In this document: in pieces, positions 1 to 5,170 of the stretch | Position numbering within the stretch: position 1 is the first letter of the stretch | How the letters are laid out: every line of letters starts with the position of its first letter | Source of the DNA: Bacteroidota bacterium | Lineage (GTDB): Bacteria > Bacteroidota > Rhodothermia > Rhodothermales > UBA10348 | Direction of reading: 5' to 3' | NCBI GenBank assembly: GCA_024640835.1 | Contig: JAHEEH010000112.1 | Location: forward strand, 1-6,637 | Length of the DNA: 6,637 bases | The notes under the pieces: generated by a model | Databases searched by the model: none | Seen by the model: only the letters and a program-made list of their open reading frames with translations | What the model was told of the DNA's origin: nothing | Translations under genes and position numbers: made by a program

Positions 1-1233
1 GCCCCTCCGGAGCGCATCGATCGTCGTGAGCTGGAACACGCGCACCACCGGATAGATGGTCGCCAGCACGGCGATGACCGCGACCGAAACCAGCGGTTCG
101 AGAAACACGGCAGACCTCGTGGAGAAGACCAGGGAATCCAGCGAGAAGCCGAATTCCTCGTACATCTCGGCGAAGTCTGCCGGCATGGGGAGCGGGTGCC
201 CGTTGAGGTACCAGAGCAGCAGCGCACTCGCCCCGATGGAGACGAGCAGGGCCACGCCGATCTTGATGGCCAGTTCGGAAAGCACCAGCGTCGCGATCCG
301 CTCCGGCTTCATTCCGAGAGCCTGCAGCACGCCGAACTCCCGCACACGCTCCATGACGCTCATCGTCGTCGTGTTGAAGATCTCGAACCCGACGAGCACC
401 AGGAGAAACAGCAGGTAGATGGCCCCGCTGACGTTGTCGAGGAGAATCATCTGGCGAAGCTCGGGCATGAGCGTGTCCCAGTCGAACACGCTGAAGCGGT
501 CTTCCGGAAGGTCGTCCCGAATGAACTGCGCGTAGGCCGGAGCATGGCGAAAATCATCCGTCCGGAGCACCACCTCGGTGAACCGGTCCTCCATGGAGAA
601 GAGCAGCTGGGCGTCTCGGAGCGTGAGCACCATGATGCCGCGGTCCATCTCGACACTTCCCGTCCGGAGCAGCCCGCGAACGCGATACAGGTCCGCACCC
701 ATCTGGTTGCGCCATCCCTGGGTGAGCACCACGACGGTATCGCCCACCTCCACCTGGAGGTTCCGTGCAAGCACCTGGCCCAGAAGAGCCTCCTGGCCGC
801 TGTCTCCCTGCAGGGGAAGACCGACCGTCACACGGTCGGTGAACCGGCTCACCTCGCGCTCGGCCTCCGGCTCCACGCCGATCACCATGGCCCCGGCGCT
901 CGACGCATCCGAGCTGACCAGTCCGAACGCCGTCAGACGTCGAGTGGACGCGCGGAGCCAGGGAGACGAGTCCAGAGCTGCACGCCACGCCCCCTCGTCT
1001 CCGTCCAGCGCATACGCGAGGGTCTGCTCCTCCCGGTAGCCCGGACGCTGGATCTGGATCTCCCCGGTGTACATCCGGACTGCCGAAGCCTCCATCGCAT
1101 CATAAGAACCATACTGCAGCGATCGTGTCAGCGTGATGATCAGCACGCTGAAGACGATCGCGGAAATCGTGATGAGGCTTCGACGCCGGTTGCGCCAGAC
1201 GTTTCGCCACGCAAGAACCATCAGTTCTTTCAT
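1..1233 (-). CDS. ABC transporter permease, FtsX/MacB (LolC/E-like) family, 3' end cut by window
   Basis: Inner-membrane permease that, by family, couples an ABC ATPase to export or extraction of lipoproteins or other envelope substrates. Reading the minus strand from the ATG at 1233 gives 411 open codons to the window edge. The last residues (TTIDALRRG) match the usual extreme C-terminus of the family, so only a few codons and the stop are missing. Layout: a short basic N-terminus (WRNVWRNRRRS), TM1 at about 20-36, a periplasmic MacB-PCD-like domain at about 40-265, then TM2 at about 268-288, TM3 at about 319-341 and TM4 at about 380-398. The cytoplasmic stretch MERVREFGVLQALGM (294-308), just after TM2, is the FtsX-family signature that contacts the ATPase. 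The start lies one base after the stop of the LolA-like gene, so the two are surely co-transcribed and probably translationally coupled. No ATPase is visible; it probably lies to the left of the window. The exact substrate cannot be read from the sequence. Confidence 0.93.
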   Translation of the reverse strand, partial: MKELMVLAWRNVWRNRRRSLITISAIVFSVLIITLTRSLQYGSYDAMEASAVRMYTGEIQIQRPGYREEQTLAYALDGDEGAWRAALDSSPWLRASTRRLTAFGLVSSDASSAGAMVIGVEPEAEREVSRFTDRVTVGLPLQGDSGQEALLGQVLARNLQVEVGDTVVVLTQGWRNQMGADLYRVRGLLRTGSVEMDRGIMVLTLRDAQLLFSMEDRFTEVVLRTDDFRHAPAYAQFIRDDLPEDRFSVFDWDTLMPELRQMILLDNVSGAIYLLFLLVLVGFEIFNTTTMSVMERVREFGVLQALGMKPERIATLVLSELAIKIGVALLVSIGASALLLWYLNGHPLPMPADFAEMYEEFGFSLDSLVFSTRSAVFLEPLVSVAVIAVLATIYPVVRVFQLTTIDALRRG

Positions 1234-1234
1234 A

Positions 1235-1993
1235 TCACGACCCGCGGCGGAGATTCTGCTGCGAAAACACGTTGCCGGCGATGGGTCGGTCGAATTGTAC
1301 CTCCTCCAGGATGAGGACGGTCCTGCGCCCCGGCCGGGTTTCCTCGATCAGGTCGTAGCGGGTCGGGAGGACGCGTCCACCCATCCGCCGGATCTCCGTG
1401 AAGAGCATGGTCCGGGTGACCTCGCCCCGCTCGTTGAAGTAGACGGCCTTGAGGGGGACGTAGTCGTCCTTCCGGATCCACTCTTCGATTCGGTCCCAGG
1501 CAACCGCGGTTTCCGGCTTCGGAATGAGCTCCACGTGCCAGACCTCCGCGCCTTCCAGCGATTGCGATCCCAGCAGGCGGTGCTCGTAGTCCTCGACGAC
1601 GCTCGATTCCTTCACCAGGTCGTCGTTCGTGAAGTCCGAGCCCATCCAGGACTGGAGCATCATCGAAGGAGGGATCTTGATCACGCGATTGACCCGCGGG
1701 ATGTAGTTCCACATCTCGCGCCCGATCTTCAGGAACGCCACGCCCCGGTCCCGGGCGGGTTCGGCTACGCGGATGAAGGACTTCTCCGTCCCTTCCGACC
1801 AGAATTCGAACGTGGTCGAGCGTTCCCAGTCCGGCCGGACGATCCGCATCTCGTACCGCCCCTCCTGGGTGGAGCCCCGGGTCAGCCGGTCGGCCCGCTC
1901 CACGATTTCCCGTGCGGAAGGCTGCGCGGAAGCCACGTCCGGAAGCTTGACGAGCGCGAAGACGGTCAGCAGAAGGAAGGCGGGCGCGCGCAT
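1235..1993 (-). CDS. Outer membrane lipoprotein-sorting protein, LolA-like (DUF/PF17131-type)
   Basis: A 252-residue exported protein of the LolA-like beta-fold family usually annotated as 'outer membrane lipoprotein-sorting protein'. The N-terminus has a cleavable Sec signal: hydrophobic LLLTVFALVKL followed by an AxA-type site after ASA (residues 21-23), giving a periplasmic mature protein beginning QPSAREIVERAD. The family hallmark region is clear: MWNYIPRVNRVIKIPPS (94-110), then SWMGSDFTNDDLVKES (115-130), and later WIRKDDYVPLKAVYF (172-186). Length fits the family (about 240-260). It is first in a minus-strand unit and ends one base before the MacB/FtsX-type permease. This pairing is common for this family and suggests a dedicated envelope export system rather than the housekeeping LolA. 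A weak ribosome site (GGAA, about 5 bases before the ATG) supports the start. By family it would bind a lipidated or hydrophobic ligand in the periplasm; the actual ligand is unknown. Confidence 0.92.
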   Translation of the reverse strand: MRAPAFLLLTVFALVKLPDVASAQPSAREIVERADRLTRGSTQEGRYEMRIVRPDWERSTTFEFWSEGTEKSFIRVAEPARDRGVAFLKIGREMWNYIPRVNRVIKIPPSMMLQSWMGSDFTNDDLVKESSVVEDYEHRLLGSQSLEGAEVWHVELIPKPETAVAWDRIEEWIRKDDYVPLKAVYFNERGEVTRTMLFTEIRRMGGRVLPTRYDLIEETRPGRRTVLILEEVQFDRPIAGNVFSQQNLRRGS

Positions 1994-2000
1994 GGGCGTT

Positions 2001-2036
2001 CCGATCGTGGACTGATCGATTGTACGACCGATCGTG
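2001..2036 (-). promoter_or_regulatory. Candidate promoter and operator of the lolA-like/permease unit
   Basis: On the minus strand a TACAAT box (2024 down to 2019) matches the sigma-70 -10 consensus at five of six positions. It would give a 5' leader of about 20 bases before the ATG at 1993. No good -35 hexamer lies 16-18 bases upstream. The 9-mer CCGATCGTG (plus-strand reading) occurs at 2001-2009 and again at 2028-2036, so the two copies bracket the box. A third GATCG core lies between them at 2014-2018. Such an arrangement could be a repressor operator, but this is inference from position only. Confidence 0.35.
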
Positions 2037-2094
2037 CAAAGGTTGGCGCCGGGACGTGGGGGATTCCCGACTCCGTTCGTGGGGTGAGGTCCGC

Positions 2095-2123
2095 TTGCTT
2101 CCGTGCGGCGCGTGTCCTATTCA
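2095..2123 (+). promoter_or_regulatory. Weak candidate promoter for the epimerase gene
   Basis: TTGCTT (2095-2100) and TATTCA (2118-2123) are separated by 17 bases and lie about 40 bases upstream of the epimerase ATG. Each hexamer matches the sigma-70 consensus at only three of six positions, so this is the best visible candidate rather than a strong promoter. Confidence 0.2.
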
Positions 2124-2161
2124 GCACACGAACACGGAGTGAAACGACCCCTGTCCACCGC

Positions 2162-2944
2162 ATGAGACGACTCGAGCACGTCGGCATCGCCACCCGCGAC
2201 GCCGAGGAGACCGCCGCGATCCTCGAGGCGATCATCGGCCGACGCCCGTATGCCACCGAAATCGTGGAGGCCGCCGGGGTGCGCACGACCTTCTTCGAGG
2301 CAGGGCCTGCGAAGATCGAGTTGCTCGAGGCCCTGGGCCCGGATTCGGCCATGGGCCGCTACCTGGAACGGCATGGCGGGGGTCTTCATCACCTGGCGTT
2401 CGAAGTCGGCGACCTGGAGACCACATTTGCGCGTCTCGAGGCTGCGGGCTTCCGCCTGCTCGCTCCGCCTGCCCCGGGTGCCGACGAAAAGCGCATCTTC
2501 TTCGTCCACCCGAAGGATGCTGGTGGCGTGCTGATCGAGTTGTGCCAGAATGACTTGCGAAATGCGATCTCCCTAAACGGTGCAGGTCCTCCAGGGGCCC
2601 CGGCATGCCTGGTGATCGCCGGCCCGGAGGAATGGGAGACGGTCCGCGCCATGGCCCGGCGGCTTCGCATCTGGTACTCGCCGTCCGGCGATCGCCCGGA
2701 CAGTCTCCCCGGGCGGCACCTCGTGGTGGCGTTCGGCGCATCGTCGACCGTCGAGGCCGACGTCCTCGTGGATCCTGCCCCGGGAATGGATCCGGGCTCC
2801 GGGACGTTGGTGATCGACCGGGGCGCCTCGGCATTGCCCGTCGGAGAGGCGGTCCTCGTGCGCCTCCCCCGCGAAGTGCTCGAACGCATGCCGGATCCGG
2901 CGGTGACGCTCGCCGATCTCATTGCGGCACATCTGATCGCCTGA
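2162..2944 (+). CDS. mce: Methylmalonyl-CoA epimerase with unusual C-terminal extension
   Basis: Vicinal-oxygen-chelate (glyoxalase-fold) enzyme that interconverts (S)- and (R)-methylmalonyl-CoA, linking propionyl-CoA carboxylase to methylmalonyl-CoA mutase in the cytoplasm. Residues 4-129 follow the family closely: LEHVGIATRD, VRTTFFEAGPAKIELLEALG, HGGGLHHLAFEV and GGVLIELCQ. Likely metal ligands are H6, E53 (a Gln in some homologues), one of H76/H77 (probably H77) and E126. The frame is open far upstream (to 1133), but that part is antisense to the left-hand genes and encodes nothing family-like. The ATG at 2162 puts LEHVGIA at residue 4, as in homologues. No good Shine-Dalgarno lies at normal spacing; a GGAG sits about 22 bases upstream. 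The usual enzyme is about 135-150 residues, but this one is 260. Residues about 131-260 form a Pro/Gly/Ala/Val-rich extension I do not recognise. No mutase or carboxylase gene is in the window. Confidence 0.93.
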   Translation: MRRLEHVGIATRDAEETAAILEAIIGRRPYATEIVEAAGVRTTFFEAGPAKIELLEALGPDSAMGRYLERHGGGLHHLAFEVGDLETTFARLEAAGFRLLAPPAPGADEKRIFFVHPKDAGGVLIELCQNDLRNAISLNGAGPPGAPACLVIAGPEEWETVRAMARRLRIWYSPSGDRPDSLPGRHLVVAFGASSTVEADVLVDPAPGMDPGSGTLVIDRGASALPVGEAVLVRLPREVLERMPDPAVTLADLIAAHLIA

Positions 2945-2958
2945 TAGCGCTCATCCTT

Positions 2959-2982
2959 CGGTCGCGATCCGCGACCGCCTTT
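2959..2982 (+). terminator. Hairpin with short T stretch downstream of the epimerase
   Basis: A perfect 8-bp GC-rich inverted repeat, CGGTCGCG (2959-2966) and CGCGACCG (2970-2977), with a 3-base loop lies 15 bases after the epimerase stop. It is followed by CCTTTCC. The T tract is only three bases, so intrinsic termination may be weak. Position and stem strength still favour a terminator role. Confidence 0.45.
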
Positions 2983-3100
2983 CCGTGGACGGGTTGCGCT
3001 TAAGCAGGGCGCCCCGGCAGCCGATACCCGTAGGGCTCGACGTGCGAACGCCGCACGAGGTGGCCCGGACTCCTGATGCCGTCCGTTACGTCGAGCCGGA

Positions 3101-3123
3101 TCGGTCCCTCCTCACTGGACCGA
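3101..3123 (+). other. Inverted repeat in the leader of the protease gene
   Basis: TCGGTCC (3101-3107) and GGACCGA (3117-3123) form a perfect 7-bp stem with a 9-base loop, ending 30 bases before the protease ATG at 3154. It could be a leader hairpin or an operator. No T tract follows, so it is not an obvious terminator. I see no convincing sigma-70 promoter in the rest of the 2945-3153 spacer. Confidence 0.3.
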
Positions 3124-3144
3124 CCTGACACCAACGGATCCGTC

Positions 3145-3148
3145 AAGG
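3145..3148 (+). promoter_or_regulatory. Ribosome binding site that decides the protease start
   Basis: AAGG, 5 bases before the ATG at 3154. It supports that start over the upstream in-frame ATG at 3076, which would put 26 hydrophilic residues ahead of the lipoprotein signal peptide. Confidence 0.45.
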
Positions 3149-3153
3149 CTGCC

Positions 3154-4557
3154 ATGAAACCCTTCCACTCCCTCGGCCTGGCGCGCCTGGCTTCTGCCGC
3201 GTTGCTTGCGTTCGTCATCTCGGGTTGCGCCGACTCCTTCACGGGCGACGCCTCGGAGTCTCCACGCGCCCTGCTCGACGTGGGAAGCGTTACGTCTCCC
3301 AAACTGCGCCATGCAGACCTGCTCGAGAATGCCGTTCGGCCGTCTTCTGCCCCGGAAGTCGCGTCGAAGAACGCACACAGTCTCTCCCTCGTGATCGGCC
3401 TGGACGAGCAGAGGATCCTCGAGCGATACCGCATTCTCGAACGCTACCGCATCCTCGAGCGATACCGCATTCTCGAGCGATACCGCATCCTCGAGCGATA
3501 CCGCATCCTCGAGCGATACCGCATCCTCGAACGCTATCGATTCACTGAATCGTTCCTCGGCATCGCGATCACGGTCGACGACCTGACGGGGTCGTCCGAT
3601 TTCCGGGAGCTGCTCGATGCGCTGATCCAGGATGACGAGATCGCCTGGATCGAGCCCGACTTCGCCGTTTCCGGACCTGTAGCCCGCAACGCCTCCAACC
3701 GGCCGGGGCAGGTGGTGCCCTGGAACGTCTCGGCTGTGGGCGGTGAGGCCAGCTCCACCGTTTCCGGCGACGGGACGGGCGTCGTACCGGTGGACGTGTA
3801 CGTGATCGACTCCGGCGTGACGAGCGATGATGTAAACGTCGTCGACGCCCTGGACTTCCGGGGAGCCGACTTCGACCCCTCTGACGGCGACGGCCATGGC
3901 ACCCACATCGCGGGCACGATCGGAGCCATCGACAACGAGGAGGGCGTCGTCGGCATCGCTCCGGGGGCCCGTGTACACAACCTGCGGGTCCTTGATGACA
4001 ACGGATCGACCGACGTCTCGGTCGTCATCGCCGCCATGGAGCACGTCATCGCCGCAAGGCGGGCGCAGCCCACGCGGCCGGTGGTAGTGAACCTGTCGAT
4101 CGGCGAGAACGTCGGCACGACGGAGTTTACCGCGCTGGACGAGGTGGTCGACTACGCCGTGTCCGTGGGCGTCGTGGTGGTCGTGGCTGCGGGCAACCAG
4201 GGTGTCGATGCATCGGTCGTTACACCCGCCCACGTATCCGCCGCTCTCACGGTGGGCGCCTTCGACCGGGCGGGCGGCTTTGCCCCCTTCTCGAACTTCG
4301 GTCCGTTCGTGGATCTGCTGGCACCGGGTGTCGACGTGGTATCGATACAGCCGGGTGATCGCACGAAAAAGGCCACGATGACCGGAACGTCCATGGCTGC
4401 CCCGCATGTCGCCGGCGCGGCTGCACTCTACCTGTCCGCGCATCCGGACGCCTCTCCCGAGGCCGTCCGGCAGGCGCTTCTGGACGCGGCGCACGGACCC
4501 GTGGCGTTCGTACCGCAGGGTACGACCGGCAAGGCGGTCTGGGTCGGGGCCTTCTAG
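3154..4557 (+). CDS. Subtilisin-like (S8) serine protease, lipoprotein, with RILERY hexapeptide repeats in propeptide
   Basis: Exported endopeptidase of the subtilase family, 467 residues. The N-terminus is a lipoprotein signal: basic MKPFHSLGLAR, hydrophobic core LASAALLAFV and lipobox ISGC with the lipidated Cys at 25 followed by Ala. The product should therefore be membrane-anchored, probably on the outer membrane. Residues about 76-172 resemble an inhibitor-I9 propeptide: SLSLVIGLDEQ, then the repeats, then LGIAITVDD and the typical ending DDEIAWIEPDFAV. Seven identical RILERY units (87-128) are inserted in its middle. The catalytic domain starts near VPWNVSAVGG (188-197). The triad is complete: D219 in VIDSG, H248 in GDGHGTH and S413 in GTSMAAPH, with the oxyanion Asn at N348 in AAGN. 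The chain ends shortly after the catalytic domain, with no sorting or binding domain. Start chosen at 3154 because it yields an intact signal peptide and has AAGG upstream. Substrate unknown. It appears monocistronic and its stop lies 4 bases from the convergent kinase stop. Confidence 0.95.
   Translation: MKPFHSLGLARLASAALLAFVISGCADSFTGDASESPRALLDVGSVTSPKLRHADLLENAVRPSSAPEVASKNAHSLSLVIGLDEQRILERYRILERYRILERYRILERYRILERYRILERYRILERYRFTESFLGIAITVDDLTGSSDFRELLDALIQDDEIAWIEPDFAVSGPVARNASNRPGQVVPWNVSAVGGEASSTVSGDGTGVVPVDVYVIDSGVTSDDVNVVDALDFRGADFDPSDGDGHGTHIAGTIGAIDNEEGVVGIAPGARVHNLRVLDDNGSTDVSVVIAAMEHVIAARRAQPTRPVVVNLSIGENVGTTEFTALDEVVDYAVSVGVVVVVAAGNQGVDASVVTPAHVSAALTVGAFDRAGGFAPFSNFGPFVDLLAPGVDVVSIQPGDRTKKATMTGTSMAAPHVAGAAALYLSAHPDASPEAVRQALLDAAHGPVAFVPQGTTGKAVWVGAF
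3412..3537 (+). repeat. Seven-copy 18-bp in-frame minisatellite encoding RILERY
   Basis: Seven contiguous 18-base units with no gaps, each encoding RILERY exactly, inside the protease propeptide. Consensus unit: CGCATCCTCGAGCGATAC. Units 3, 5 and 6 are identical. Unit 4 differs by one base. Units 2 and 7 carry GAA-CGC in place of GAG-CGA. Unit 1 begins AGG instead of CGC. All differences are silent. A degenerate eighth unit (RFTESF, 3538-3555) follows. Because the period is a multiple of three, gain or loss of units keeps the reading frame. Confidence 0.97.
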
Positions 4558-4561
4558 GGAG

Positions 4562-5074
4562 CTAGCTTCTTCCGAGGAACCGATCGATCGCCCGAACGGC
4601 TGCCTCCTGGCGTCCCTGGCCCTGTCCCCGGACCTCGGCCCAGGGACTGCCCGACCGCTTGACCAGCTTCCGGATCCGGTTCTGGACCAGGGCCCGGTCG
4701 TCCTCCGTGCCGCGCTGGTCCGATTCGGCTACCCACGGAAGGTCGTCGGCCGCAACCAAGTAGAGGTCCGCCGGCCGCCCGAGCGCCATCCGCGAGAGCG
4801 CGCGCGGGCACGAACCGAAGTAGTGCCGGGCATAGGCGACCGTCGACAGCAGATCCGTGTCACAGAAGATGAAGGGCCCGTTCGGGGCGCCTGAAACGAG
4901 CGCGCGGTGCAGCGCGGCGATTGCCTCGACATCGGTCCGCCGCGCCGGACGCCTCTCCCTCTCGACGAACACTCGGGCGGCTTCAGGCACCCAGGGAACG
5001 CCGTAGTGACCCGCAAGGAAACGGACGAGCGTGGTCTTGCCCGTGCACTCCGCCCCGATTACGGTGATGATCAT
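4562..5074 (-). CDS. NadR-type P-loop kinase (AAA_28; probable ribosylnicotinamide kinase-like)
   Basis: Small cytoplasmic ATP-binding protein of 170 residues resembling the stand-alone kinase domain of NadR, which phosphorylates nicotinamide riboside to NMN. It begins MIITVIGAECTGKTT with a P-loop at G7-T14 (GAECTGKT). Then come EAARVFVE (31-38), a Walker-B-like strand FIFCDTDLL (68-76), AYARHYFG (80-87), and ADLYLVAADDLPWVAES (102-118), which corresponds to the 'DLYLL..DLPW..D' region of NadR kinases. GTEDDR (122-127) matches the following Arg/Asp-rich lid. The NadR adenylyltransferase and HTH domains are absent. AAGG and GGAG lie immediately before the ATG at 5074. The gene is convergent with the protease and divergent from spmA. 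The substrate is not proven by sequence: AAA_28 proteins include kinases of other or unknown specificity, and no pnuC transporter is nearby. Confidence 0.85.
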   Translation of the reverse strand: MIITVIGAECTGKTTLVRFLAGHYGVPWVPEAARVFVERERRPARRTDVEAIAALHRALVSGAPNGPFIFCDTDLLSTVAYARHYFGSCPRALSRMALGRPADLYLVAADDLPWVAESDQRGTEDDRALVQNRIRKLVKRSGSPWAEVRGQGQGRQEAAVRAIDRFLGRS

Positions 5075-5114
5075 CTCCGGCCTTCATTTCGTCCCGTCCA
5101 CGTCTTCAACGTTC

Positions 5115-5144
5115 TTGGGTGGCTGGGCGTTCATTCGCTATCAT
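5115..5144 (+). promoter_or_regulatory. Candidate sigma-70 promoter of spmAB
   Basis: TTGGGT (5115-5120), an 18-base spacer, then TATCAT (5139-5144; five of six to TATAAT), placed 26 bases before the spmA ATG. It would start transcription near 5151 with a leader of about 20 bases. The 96-bp region 5075-5170 also has to contain the kinase promoter on the other strand, for which I see no clear -10. Confidence 0.4.
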
Positions 5145-5170
5145 GAGCGCCGCAGACGACGGATGCCTTC

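Noticed and set aside
196..1314. 372-codon plus-strand open frame at the left
   Set aside because: Antisense to the permease, with His/Arg/Glu-rich composition and no domain; the minus-strand reading is open for 411 codons and matches the FtsX/MacB family throughout.
1133..2161. Open frame running in-frame into the epimerase from 1133
   Set aside because: It is antisense to the well-supported lolA-like and permease genes and encodes no family-like sequence; homologues of the epimerase start near LEHVGIA, so the ATG at 2162 is the real start.
3076..3153. Upstream in-frame ATG for the protease
   Set aside because: It would place 26 hydrophilic residues before an intact lipoprotein signal peptide, and the ATG at 3154 has an AAGG at good spacing.
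3412..3537. CRISPR array
   Set aside because: The 18-bp units are contiguous with no spacers and lie in-frame inside a protein-coding gene, so this is a coding minisatellite.
3112..4494. 460-codon minus-strand open frame opposite the protease
   Set aside because: Shadow of a GC-rich gene. The protease has a full signal peptide, catalytic triad and oxyanion Asn; the antisense product has a His/Arg-rich composition with no recognisable domain, and its own repeat is only the mirror of the RILERY array.
4540..4600. Bidirectional terminator between protease and kinase
   Set aside because: Only an 8-bp AGCTAGCT palindrome (4560-4567) with no loop and no T or A tract; not a credible intrinsic terminator.
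5143..5170. Earlier ATG (5143) for spmA
   Set aside because: It is in a different frame from the SpmA reading; the SpmA N-terminal membrane segment starts directly at the ATG at 5171, as in the Bacillus protein.
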